Position numbers and translations under genes: made by a program
Notes under the pieces: generated by a model
The model's database searches: none
Told to the model about the DNA's origin: nothing
Seen by the model: only the letters and a program-made list of their open reading frames with translations
In this document: positions 19,078-34,145 of the stretch, piece after piece
How positions within the stretch are numbered: position 1 is the first letter of the stretch
Layout of the letters: every line of letters begins with the position of its first letter
DNA from: Aureimonas jatrophae
GTDB lineage: Bacteria > Pseudomonadota > Alphaproteobacteria > Rhizobiales > Rhizobiaceae
Length of the DNA: 64,000 bases
Direction: 5' to 3'
Assembly: GCF_900104035.1 (NCBI RefSeq)
Contig: NZ_FNIT01000001.1
Coordinates: forward strand, 869,262 to 933,261

Positions 19078-19659
19078 TCAAGCGCCTCCCTGCCATTGCC
19101 GCACCGCGTCCAGCGGGTAGACCAGCATCAGGACGTTGAGTGCGAGGCCGTCGCGGATCAGCCACGTCGTCAGGACCTCGAAGCCGACCGCGATGAGGAC
19201 GCTCGCCCATACCGGAAGGCGCGAGGCGAGCCAGAAGCCCACCCACATGAAGGCGATGTCCGATAGCGAGTTGACGACGCTATCGCCGTAGTAGTCGAGC
19301 GCGATCGTCGCCTCGCGGTAGCGCCCGATCACGGCGTCCGTGTTCTCGGCGATCTCCCAGGCCGCCTCCGCGAGCGTCGCGAGAAGAAGACGCAAGCCCA
19401 ACGAACGACGCGGCAGGAGAAGATGCAGCGCGCCGTAAAACAGCAGCCCGTGGATCAGGTGCGAGGGCGAGTACCAGTCGGACAGGTGCTGCGAGTTCTC
19501 CGAGGACACGACCTGCCCGTGCCAGAGCTTCACGGTGCCGCAGGTGCAGATCGGCACGCGGCCCATCAGAAGCAGCACCGCGCCCGCCCCGAGCGCTGCG
19601 AGAAGCGCCAGGAGGAGCCAGCGGGGCTCGATGCCCCGCCGGGAAAGGGTGGCGCTCAT
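19078..19659 (-). CDS. DUF2585 family membrane protein (copy 1)
   Basis: A 193-residue inner-membrane protein with about four or five hydrophobic segments. DUF2585 hallmarks: [11 protein letters not shown] after the first membrane span, [22 protein letters not shown], a WEIAENTD motif and [17 protein letters not shown]. It sits tightly between pgm (13 bp) and glgX (1 bp) and must be co-transcribed with the glycogen genes. A second copy is at 46471-47055. Function unknown; the conserved CxCG and acidic/aromatic membrane motifs might bind a metal or lipid, which is only a guess. Confidence 0.88.
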   Translation of the reverse strand: MSATLSRRGIEPRWLLLALLAALGAGAVLLLMGRVPICTCGTVKLWHGQVVSSENSQHLSDWYSPSHLIHGLLFYGALHLLLPRRSLGLRLLLATLAEAAWEIAENTDAVIGRYREATIALDYYGDSVVNSLSDIAFMWVGFWLASRLPVWASVLIAVGFEVLTTWLIRDGLALNVLMLVYPLDAVRQWQGGA

Positions 19660-19672
19660 CGCCGCGACAGGC

Positions 19673-24014
<4,342 letters not shown>

Positions 24015-24106
24015 CGTCCCTCGACTCCTCCCTTTACGCCTGGGCCTTCGGCCCTTGCCTGCCGCCCGGACCTGCGCCGCGCAGGATTCGTGACGGCCTG
24101 AAACAT

Positions 24107-24142
24107 AGCGCCCGCCCGCTGCCGTGGCAGCGGGCGGGCGCT
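24107..24142 (-). terminator. 17-bp perfect palindrome between glgP and glgC
   Basis: Bases 24107-24123 are perfectly complementary to 24126-24142, with only GT between, giving a very stable GC-rich hairpin in the glgP-glgC gap (24015-24167). It lies 25 bp after the glgP stop and 93 bp before glgC. On the transcribed strand it is followed by ATGTTTC, not a proper U-tract. It could be a partial terminator, an RNA-processing or stabilising stem separating glgP from glgC-glgA-pgm expression. Type terminator is the nearest label, not a firm call. Confidence 0.5.
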
Positions 24143-24167
24143 CGACCCACAAAATTTTCCCCCGCGC

Positions 24168-26642
<2,475 letters not shown>

Positions 26643-26648
26643 GCGGCG

Positions 26649-28301
26649 TTAGTTCCTGAGCGCGGAGATGGCGGCCACAAGGCCGGCGGTGGAGGAATCG
26701 CGGGACGAGGCGTCGCTCTTGCCCTGGACCACGGGCAGGAGCCCCGTCGCCAGTTCCTTGCCGAGTTCGACGCCCCACTGGTCGTAGGCGTTGATGCCGA
26801 AGAGCTGCGCCTCGACGAAGACGCGGTGTTCGTAGAGCGCGACGAGCCGTCCGAACCGGAAGGGGTCGAGGATCTCGTGCAGGATGGTGATCGAGGGCCG
26901 GTCGCCCGAGAACTCGCGGTGCGGCGCGATGCGCTCGGCATCGGCGGCGGAGCGCCCGGCCTGCAGCAGCTGCTCTCGCGCCTCCTCCATCGTGCGGCCC
27001 TTCATCAAGGCTTCCGACTGCGCCAGGCAGTTGGCGATCAGGAGGTCCTGGTGGATCCTCATGGCCTCGCCGTCCTCGTGGGCGCGAGCGCCCAGGATGA
27101 ACTCCACGGGCACGATGTCGGTGCCCTGGTGGAGAAGCTGGAAGAAGGCGTGCTGGCCGTTCGTGCCCGGCTCGCCCCACACCACGGGGCCCGTCACGGT
27201 CGGTGTCGGGAGGCCGTCGAGGCCGACATGCTTGCCGTTGGACTCCATGTCGAGCTGCTGGAGATAGGCGGGCAGGCGGGCCAGGCGCTGGTCGTAGGGG
27301 ATCACGGCGCGCGTCGGATGGTCCTGCGCCACGCGGTGCCACCAGCCGGCAAGGCCGAGCAGCACGGGAAGGTTCTGCTCCAGGCTCGCGTCCCGGAAGT
27401 GGCGGTCCATGTCGCGCGCGCCGGCCAGGAACTCGCGGAAGCGGGTCTCGCCGATCGCGATCATCAGCGGCAGGCCGATCGCCGACCAGATGGAGTAGCG
27501 ACCGCCCACCCAGTCCCAGAAGCCGAAGGTGCGGTCCTCGCCGATGCCGAAGGCCGCCACCTTGTCGAGCGCCGTGGAGACCGCACAGAAGTGGGCGCCG
27601 ACCGCCGCCTCGCCGAGCTTGTCGGCCACCGCGCGGCGCGCGGTGCCGGCGTTGGTCATGGTCTCGATTGTGGTGAAGGTCTTGGACGCCACGATGAAGA
27701 GCGTCGTCTCGAGGTCGAGCGCCTTCAGCGTGTCGGCCATGTGCGCGCCGTCGATGTTCGACACGAAATGGGCGCGCGGGCCGTCGTGGTAGGGCGAGAG
27801 CGCGATCGTCGCCATGGCGGGGCCGAGGTCGGATCCGCCGATGCCGATGTTGACGATGTCGGTGATACGCCGCCCGGTCGAGCCGGCTATCGAGCCGTCT
27901 CGGATGCCCTCGGCAAAGCGGGCCATGGCGGCCAGAACCGCTTCGATCTCGCCGCCGATCTTGTGCCCCGCCGTCTCGAAGCCATCCTCGGGCCGCGCGC
28001 GCAGCGCGACATGCAGGACGGCCCGTCCTTCCGTCGCGTTGATCGGAGCGCCCGCGAACATGGCGTCGCGCCTGGCCTCCAGCCCGCACTCGTGCGCCAG
28101 CGCCAGAAGCGCGGACAGGTCGTCGCGCGAGAGCGCGCATTTCGACAGGTCGAGAAGAAGGTCGTCGTGGCGAAAGCTGAGATGCTCGAAGCGCTGCGGA
28201 TCGGCTGCGAACAGGGCGCGAATGCCGGTGTCCAGCGCCGTCTTGCCGCGCGCCTGCAGGTTCTCGACCGAAGGGGAGAGGGGCGTCGAGGATGTGTGCA
28301 C
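26649..28301 (-). CDS. pgi: glucose-6-phosphate isomerase
   Basis: Interconverts glucose 6-phosphate and fructose 6-phosphate. The 550-residue protein has [11 protein letters not shown] and [12 protein letters not shown] for phosphate binding, the catalytic [20 protein letters not shown] stretch near 350, and the PGI signature [15 protein letters not shown] near 510. GTG 28301 is the only suitable start; there is no strong Shine-Dalgarno sequence. It heads the glycogen operon, 6 bp before glgP, coupling hexose phosphate flux to storage. Confidence 0.96.
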   Translation of the reverse strand: MHTSSTPLSPSVENLQARGKTALDTGIRALFAADPQRFEHLSFRHDDLLLDLSKCALSRDDLSALLALAHECGLEARRDAMFAGAPINATEGRAVLHVALRARPEDGFETAGHKIGGEIEAVLAAMARFAEGIRDGSIAGSTGRRITDIVNIGIGGSDLGPAMATIALSPYHDGPRAHFVSNIDGAHMADTLKALDLETTLFIVASKTFTTIETMTNAGTARRAVADKLGEAAVGAHFCAVSTALDKVAAFGIGEDRTFGFWDWVGGRYSIWSAIGLPLMIAIGETRFREFLAGARDMDRHFRDASLEQNLPVLLGLAGWWHRVAQDHPTRAVIPYDQRLARLPAYLQQLDMESNGKHVGLDGLPTPTVTGPVVWGEPGTNGQHAFFQLLHQGTDIVPVEFILGARAHEDGEAMRIHQDLLIANCLAQSEALMKGRTMEEAREQLLQAGRSAADAERIAPHREFSGDRPSITILHEILDPFRFGRLVALYEHRVFVEAQLFGINAYDQWGVELGKELATGLLPVVQGKSDASSRDSSTAGLVAAISALRN

Positions 28302-28349
28302 GGGAGATCGGGTCCGTTGTTGCGCCGCAGCAGCCGGCGGGAGACCCGC

Positions 28350-28377
28350 TACATAGCGGACCTCTCGCTAAACCCAA
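28350..28377 (-). promoter_or_regulatory. possible sigma-70 promoter for pgi-glg operon
   Basis: On the minus strand TTGGGT (28377-28372) is followed after 16 bp by TATGTA (28355-28350), which would start transcription about 40 nt before the pgi GTG. The match is moderate and based on eye only. The rest of the 28302-28471 gap shows no gene. Confidence 0.3.
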
Positions 28378-28471
28378 GTTGACGCAGGACCGACGCCTTC
28401 GTCAAATCCGTAGGCGCCCCTAGGAGCCGGCGCGCGCCGTGCTCCGGCCATCCGCCGTGGCACCGGCAAGG

Positions 28472-28699
28472 CTAGGTGCGAAGGCCCGCCAGGCGCTCGA
28501 TCGCCTGATCCAGCGTGGAGGCGGTCGGATCGATCCCGTCGGCGCGGTTGTCGGCGTCGACGCGGGCCCGCCATTCCTTCAGGATCGAGTGCTTCTCGTC
28601 ATGGTCCAGTTCGGGGTGGTCGACCACGGCGTCGGGCGAGGCGTGGCTGCGGCCGTTGCTGTCGTCGAACTTGGCGTATTTCAGGGACTCGGTGCTCAT
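28472..28699 (-). CDS. small conserved hypothetical protein (LT-EKxxILxxW type)
   Basis: A 75-residue, acidic, soluble protein starting MSTESLKYAKFDDSNGRSHA. The core DAVVDHPELDHDEKHSILKEWRARVDADNRA resembles a small alphaproteobacterial family in which a predicted helix pair reads LT..EKi.iLrqWe.Da. ATG 28699 has an AAAGG element upstream; the longer open frame antisense-free extension reaches into tamB and is rejected. It lies 82 bp after tamB on the same strand. No function is known. Confidence 0.7.
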   Translation of the reverse strand: MSTESLKYAKFDDSNGRSHASPDAVVDHPELDHDEKHSILKEWRARVDADNRADGIDPTASTLDQAIERLAGLRT

Positions 28700-28781
28700 C
28701 GTCAGACCTTTCGGGGAGCGAAGCGGGCGCTGCGGCCCGCCTGTCATCACCCCGTCATAACGCCGAACGGTCCGCTTCGGT

Positions 28782-31700
28782 TCAGGGCTTGGGATCGCCG
28801 TATTCGCGCTCGTAGAACACGCCGACCTCGCCGCCGTTCGCCCCCACCGCCGCACGCGCCTTGATGTCGGCGCCCAGTTCGAGATCGATCGACACACGGC
28901 CCGTGGAATCGACGCCGACATAGGTGTTGTCGTTGAGATAGCGCCCGACGCCGACCGCCGCCTGGCCATCGGCCGTGGTGCGGATATCGAGGTCGTCCAC
29001 GCCGAGCTGCGAGCGCAGGTTGTCGAGCAGGCCCGTGGAGCCGCCGACGCCCGCCAGCTGCGCGGCGGCCGAGGCGAGCTGCGCGATCTGGAGCGGCGAC
29101 AGGTCGGCCGTGCCCTGGCCGAAGATCAGGCGCGCCAGCACCTCGTCCTGCGGCAGCGCCGGGGAGGAGGTGAAGGAGAAGCTCGGCGCGTTGGCGGGAC
29201 CCGTGATCGCGACGTTGACCGTCACGCCGTCGCCCGTGTCCGAGGAGGCGAGAAGGTCGAGCGTCGGCACCAGGTCGCCGTTGAAGGTCAGCGTCGCGCG
29301 GCTGAAGTCGAGACGACGCGACAGGAGCTGGAAGCGCCCGCGCTGCAGCTCGAAACCGCCGCTGACGCCCAGCCCCGAGACGGGTCCCTGGACGCGGATC
29401 GTACCGCCGAGCTCGAGATCCAGGCCCCGGCCGCGCACGAAGACGCGGGCCGGCGCGTTCACGGTCACGTCGAGGCGGATGCCGCCGCTCGTGCCGCCGG
29501 TGCCGCCCGAGCCGCTGTCGGGATCGATCTCGCGCAGCTGCCGCAGAACGGCGGGCGGCGTGTTGCGCCGCTCCAGATCGATCTGCGCCAGCGAGGTCGG
29601 CAGGTTCTCGGGAACCTGGATGTTGATCTCGCTGGCATTCACCGTGCCCGACAGAAGGGCATCGCCCGTCAGCGGGCCGGTGAGGCGCAGGGCCGCATCC
29701 AAGCGAACGGTCGCGAACTCGCCGTCCGCGTAGCGCACCTGGTCGCCGGTGATCGTGAGGTCCGCCGGGAAGCCGTTCAGGAAGCCCACGGTCCCCGATA
29801 CGCGCACCGTGCCGCCGGAGCGGACGTTGGCCGTCACGCTCTGCAGCGTCGCCGACTGGCCGTTCAGCGTGATGTTGGCTTGGATGTTCTCCAGGGCAAC
29901 GTTGGCGCCGGTGTCGTTGAAGGTCGCGCCGCTGGTCGTGACCGTGCCCGTGACGTTGGGTGCGGCCGCCGTGCCGGTGACGCGTGCATCGACGCGCACC
30001 ACGCCGCTCACCGAGCGCCCGCCCGTCGCCAGCGTCCGGTTGGCGAGCGCGAGCGGAGCCGTTCCGTTGAGGGCGAGGTCGAAGCTCGGCGTGCCCGCCA
30101 GGCCCACCGAGCCGTTGGCGGTGAACTGGAGCCCGTCTCCGCTCAGACTGCCGTCCACGGTGACCCGTGTGCCGGAATAGGTGCCGCGCGCCGCGACGTC
30201 GAGCGGGCCGACGCCGGCCTCCCGCGTCGGCTGGAGGCTGAGGCTGGCGACGCGCAGGTCGTAGTCGACGGCCGGGGCCGAGACCGAGCCGGTGGCGCGC
30301 ACTGTTCCGTTGAGCGTGCCGGTCGGCGCCAGGTCGGGCACCACCGCGGCCGCGAGCGAGACCGGAACGTTGCGGATATCGGCATTGAGGTCGAGCCGCT
30401 GGCCGACTGAGCCCGACGCCGTGACGCGGCCCGAACCGAGATCCAGCTGCGCGGTCTCGAGCTGCAGCGTGCCACCGGCATAGGAGCCCCGCGCCACCGC
30501 GTCGATCGGCGGTGCGCCGGCCTGGCGGCTCTGCGCTACCGAGACACCGCGCGCCGTGACGTCGAAGCGGGCGCTCGGGTTGTCGAGCGAGCCCGTCGCC
30601 GAGGCTTCACCCGACAGCGTGCCGCGCGCTCCCAAATCCGGGCGCACCGCATCGGCGATCGCGAGCGGCAGGCGGTCGAGCGCCAGGCGCAGGTCGAGCG
30701 TGCGGCCGAGCGAGCCGGACAGCTGCAGCGAACCCTCGCCGACCTGCACCGTGCCGCGCTCGAAGCGAACGGCGCTGTCGGCGATCGTGCCGGCGAGATC
30801 GAGGCGCACCTCGTTGATCCCGGCCTGCCGGAGCGGCGCGGCGGAGAGGCCCTGGCTGGCGAGGTCGAAGCGGCCGCTCGGATCGGCGATCGAGCCGGTC
30901 GCCTCGGCGCTGCCGGAAAGCGTTCCGCGCGCGTCGAGGCCTTCCACGAACCCGTTGGCGAGGGCGGCCGGAAGCTCGGAGATCGTCAGGTCGAGGTCGA
31001 GGTCGCGGCCGATGCTGCCGGTCGCCTCGACCCGGCCCGATCCGACGCTTGCGAGCGCGCGGTCGAGCCGCACCGTCGAGCCGCGGTAGAGGCCGGCGAT
31101 CTCGACCTGGAGCGGGGGAACGCCGGCCCGCGCGACGTCGGCGGCGGTGATGTCGGCGCCGGTCAGGTCGAAGCGCACCGCCGGGTTGGCGATCGAGCCG
31201 GTCGCGGTCGCCGTGCCGTCGATGCGGCCCGAGGCGCCGAGTCCCTCGCGGAAGCCGTTGGCGAGCGCCACGGGCAGGTTGGTGAGCGCCAGATCGAGGT
31301 CGAGGCTCTCGCCCACCGTGCCGCTCGCGTCGATCGTGCCCGAGCCGAGCGAGACGCGGGCCGTCTCCAGCGTCGCGGTCCCGTCGCGCAGGCGGCCCTG
31401 AAGGTTGGCTTCCACCGGGGCGAGGCGCGCCTGGCGCGTTTGCGCGGTCTCGATGCCGGCCGCCTGCAGCGAAAAGTCGACATCGGGCGAGGATGCGGGA
31501 CCGTTCAGCGCGGCCGTGCCGGTGAGAGTGCCCGAGGCGTCGAGACCGGCGACAAAGGGATTGGCGAGCGCGACCGGCAGCTGGCGCAGCGCGAGATCGA
31601 GGTCGAGCGTGTCGCCGGCGGAGCCCGACAACTCGAGCGAGCCCGAGCCGGCGTTCAGGAGAACGCGGCTGATCGTGGTGCGCACCGAGCCGAGCGTGAC

Positions 31701-34145
31701 CGTGGCGGGCTCGGCCAAGGCGAGCGGGGCGTTCGGAACAGCGGCGGTGAGACGGCGCAACTCGACGACGGTCCCCGCATCCGTGACGGCGACATCGCCC
31801 GACAGCTCGGTCGGCACGCCGTTCAGCCGCAGCGAGGCGTTGATGGCGGTGGCCTGATTGATCGCCTCCAGCGCGGCATCGAGACGGGTGATGGCGAGCG
31901 ACCCGGCCTCGATCTCGGCGGCGCGGACCGTTCCCGAGACCTGGGGCCGTTCGAGGTAGTCCGTCACGCGCAGCTGGATGCGGGCCTCGGTGAGGCTGTT
32001 CGCGTTCAGCGTGACGGTCGGCGCCGTCAGGTCGACATCGGCCGAGGGCGTGCCGCCAGGGCCCACCGCGAGGTTCACGGTGCCGCTCAGCGAGCCCGCG
32101 CCCGACTGCCCGGCGAGCGCCAGAAGCGGTGCGGCATCGGGCAGGTCGAGGCGCAACTGGCCGCTGGCGCGGTTCTCGCCATCCAGCGCGACCGTGCCCT
32201 CGACGCGGTTGCGGTCCTGGCGCAGCACGAGGTCGCGCAGCTGACGCACGCCGTTCTCGGTGGACAGCGTCGTGGTGAGCTGGAGCGGTGCGCCGCCATA
32301 GGTGCCGTTCACGGCGACCGTTCCCGAGGGGGCATCCGGCGCGAACGTGCCCTGGATCCGCGCATCGAGGTCGTCGAGACGCCGGCCCGCGACGTCGAGG
32401 CGGGTGGCCGTCGCCCGCAGGTCCACCACCGGCGCGGAGGTGGTGCCGGACGCGTCGAGCGTGAATTCGGCCTCGCCGTCGAGGCCGCTGTTCGCCACCG
32501 CCGCCTGGTTGAGGCGGCCCGAAACGGCGGCGGCGATCGTCTCGCCGTTGAGGCTCGCCTGGCCCGACAGGTCGAGCGCGTCGCCGTCGACGCGGAAGTC
32601 GTTCAGCGCCAGCGCGCCGTCGGCCGTGCGCGAGGCGCGCCCCGCGACGGCGACGCTCGGTCCCACATAGGGAACGGCGTCCGCGGCGAGCGCCTCGGTC
32701 TCGAAGCGGCTCTGGATGTCGAGCGCGAAGGTCGAGAAGTTGAGCGCCGCTTGCCCGGCGAGCGAGAGCTCGGCCGCGCCGGTGGTGAGGTTGGCGTTGT
32801 CGAAGCGGATGCCGTCGGCGGTCAGCGCGCCGCCCGCGCGCAGCGCGATCGGGCCTTCGAGCACCCGCGTCGCGATGCCGGCGGGAACGCTGGCGCTTCG
32901 CGCATCGGCCTGGAGCTGGAGGGGGCCGGCGAGGTTGTTGATGTCGAAGCCGGTGGAGCTCGCGGACGCCGTCAACTCGTTCACGGCATAGTCGGCATAG
33001 CCCGCCGAGCGCGCGGCGGCGGAGAGCTCGATCGCGGCGGCCGAAAACGCCCCGCGCAGCCGCGCGTCGAGGCGCGACAGGTCGATCGCCGTGCGCGATC
33101 CCGCCTCGCCGAGGACGATCGGGATCGGATTGCCCTCGTCGGTACGCAGCGCCACCGTGAGGTCGTTGGCGGAGCCCGACCGGTCGAGGACGCCCTGCGC
33201 CGTCAGGTCGAGATTGCCCGACACGAGATGGCCCGTGTCGATCGCGATCGCGCCGTCGGAGCGCAGGAGAACGTTGGCCTGAAGGCGCAGATCCCGCCCC
33301 ACCGTGCCGAGATAGGCTTCCGGCACGAAGGGCGCGGTGAGGGCGGTGAGGTCGGCTTGGACGCGCCGTCCGTCCGCGCCGTTCTGCGTCGAGGCCTGAA
33401 GGGTCGCCGCGCGCTCCGTGCCCAGATCCAGCGTGCCGTTCGCCGCAAAGGCGTCGAGCGGGCCGTTGCCCTGGATCGAAAGCGCCACCGGCGGAGCGCC
33501 GGGGATCTTGAGAAGGCCCGCCACGAGGCCGCCGGCCGGCTCGCTGGCGTTCACCGCGATCTCCAGACGGTTGTTCGCCGGCTCGAAGCCGAGCCTGAGG
33601 TTCACCTCGCCGGGCTGGTCGAGGCGCCGGATCGCAAGGTTCGCGTCAAGAACCGCCGGATCGGCGACGAGGCGCAGCGACCCCTGCGCCGAAAGCCGGG
33701 CGGCAACGCCCGCGACCGCTTCGCCGAGCGCGAACTCGTTCACCTGGATATTGCGGATGTTGGCCGTGATCGAGGGGAGCGAGAAGCCGCCCTCGGAGGG
33801 CTCGGCCGGGGTCTGGCTCGCCAGCGGCAGGCGAGCGAGCGTGATCTGGCCGGCGGTCAGGTTCTCCACCGAGACGTTCTTGCGCACGAGCGCGAGCGGG
33901 GACCAGTCGAGCGCGAGATCGCGCGCCGTCAGCCACACGCCGTCGCGGTCGGAAACGGTCACCTCCTCGATGCGCAGCGCCCCGCTGAAGGCACCGCTGA
34001 GGCCCTGGATGCGGACCGTGCGGTCGGGTGTCGACAGGAGGTTCTCGAGCTGGCCCGCCAGAAACTGCGCCTTGGCGGGGGCGGCGGGGGCGAGCCAGGC
34101 GAGCGTGAGCGCGACGACGGCGAGAAGGGCTTTGGGAAACCGCAT
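28782..34145 (-). CDS. tamB: translocation and assembly module protein TamB
   Basis: Inner-membrane-anchored, periplasm-spanning partner of TamA, involved in outer membrane protein assembly and probably phospholipid transport. At 1787 residues it is longer than enterobacterial TamB. The N-terminal hydrophobic segment (about 1-26, cleavable-looking or anchor, APAKAQF) is followed by beta-rich repeats typical of AsmA/TamB proteins and a C-terminal TamB/DUF490 domain (about 1440-1787, with GGFELQRGRFQLLSRRLDF and LPQDEVLARLIFGQ). Around residues 830-1370 six repeats of about 101 residues are visible. Start overlaps the tamA stop by one base. Confidence 0.93.
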   Translation of the reverse strand: MRFPKALLAVVALTLAWLAPAAPAKAQFLAGQLENLLSTPDRTVRIQGLSGAFSGALRIEEVTVSDRDGVWLTARDLALDWSPLALVRKNVSVENLTAGQITLARLPLASQTPAEPSEGGFSLPSITANIRNIQVNEFALGEAVAGVAARLSAQGSLRLVADPAVLDANLAIRRLDQPGEVNLRLGFEPANNRLEIAVNASEPAGGLVAGLLKIPGAPPVALSIQGNGPLDAFAANGTLDLGTERAATLQASTQNGADGRRVQADLTALTAPFVPEAYLGTVGRDLRLQANVLLRSDGAIAIDTGHLVSGNLDLTAQGVLDRSGSANDLTVALRTDEGNPIPIVLGEAGSRTAIDLSRLDARLRGAFSAAAIELSAAARSAGYADYAVNELTASASSTGFDINNLAGPLQLQADARSASVPAGIATRVLEGPIALRAGGALTADGIRFDNANLTTGAAELSLAGQAALNFSTFALDIQSRFETEALAADAVPYVGPSVAVAGRASRTADGALALNDFRVDGDALDLSGQASLNGETIAAAVSGRLNQAAVANSGLDGEAEFTLDASGTTSAPVVDLRATATRLDVAGRRLDDLDARIQGTFAPDAPSGTVAVNGTYGGAPLQLTTTLSTENGVRQLRDLVLRQDRNRVEGTVALDGENRASGQLRLDLPDAAPLLALAGQSGAGSLSGTVNLAVGPGGTPSADVDLTAPTVTLNANSLTEARIQLRVTDYLERPQVSGTVRAAEIEAGSLAITRLDAALEAINQATAINASLRLNGVPTELSGDVAVTDAGTVVELRRLTAAVPNAPLALAEPATVTLGSVRTTISRVLLNAGSGSLELSGSAGDTLDLDLALRQLPVALANPFVAGLDASGTLTGTAALNGPASSPDVDFSLQAAGIETAQTRQARLAPVEANLQGRLRDGTATLETARVSLGSGTIDASGTVGESLDLDLALTNLPVALANGFREGLGASGRIDGTATATGSIANPAVRFDLTGADITAADVARAGVPPLQVEIAGLYRGSTVRLDRALASVGSGRVEATGSIGRDLDLDLTISELPAALANGFVEGLDARGTLSGSAEATGSIADPSGRFDLASQGLSAAPLRQAGINEVRLDLAGTIADSAVRFERGTVQVGEGSLQLSGSLGRTLDLRLALDRLPLAIADAVRPDLGARGTLSGEASATGSLDNPSARFDVTARGVSVAQSRQAGAPPIDAVARGSYAGGTLQLETAQLDLGSGRVTASGSVGQRLDLNADIRNVPVSLAAAVVPDLAPTGTLNGTVRATGSVSAPAVDYDLRVASLSLQPTREAGVGPLDVAARGTYSGTRVTVDGSLSGDGLQFTANGSVGLAGTPSFDLALNGTAPLALANRTLATGGRSVSGVVRVDARVTGTAAAPNVTGTVTTSGATFNDTGANVALENIQANITLNGQSATLQSVTANVRSGGTVRVSGTVGFLNGFPADLTITGDQVRYADGEFATVRLDAALRLTGPLTGDALLSGTVNASEINIQVPENLPTSLAQIDLERRNTPPAVLRQLREIDPDSGSGGTGGTSGGIRLDVTVNAPARVFVRGRGLDLELGGTIRVQGPVSGLGVSGGFELQRGRFQLLSRRLDFSRATLTFNGDLVPTLDLLASSDTGDGVTVNVAITGPANAPSFSFTSSPALPQDEVLARLIFGQGTADLSPLQIAQLASAAAQLAGVGGSTGLLDNLRSQLGVDDLDIRTTADGQAAVGVGRYLNDNTYVGVDSTGRVSIDLELGADIKARAAVGANGGEVGVFYEREYGDPKP
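30040..31640 (-). repeat. tandem ~303-bp coding repeats within tamB
   Basis: The motif (L/I)P.A(L/I)A(N/D/A)xxxxxLxAxGxLxGxAxAxG recurs with its alanine/asparagine codon at 31560, 31257, 30954, 30651 and 30348, spacing of exactly 303 bp each time, and a sixth, more diverged unit at 30039 (309 bp). Each unit encodes about 101 residues (for example LPVALANGFREGLGASGRIDG and LPAALANGFVEGLDARGTLSG). Protein similarity is clear while DNA identity is partial, so the duplications are old or have drifted. Confidence 0.8.
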
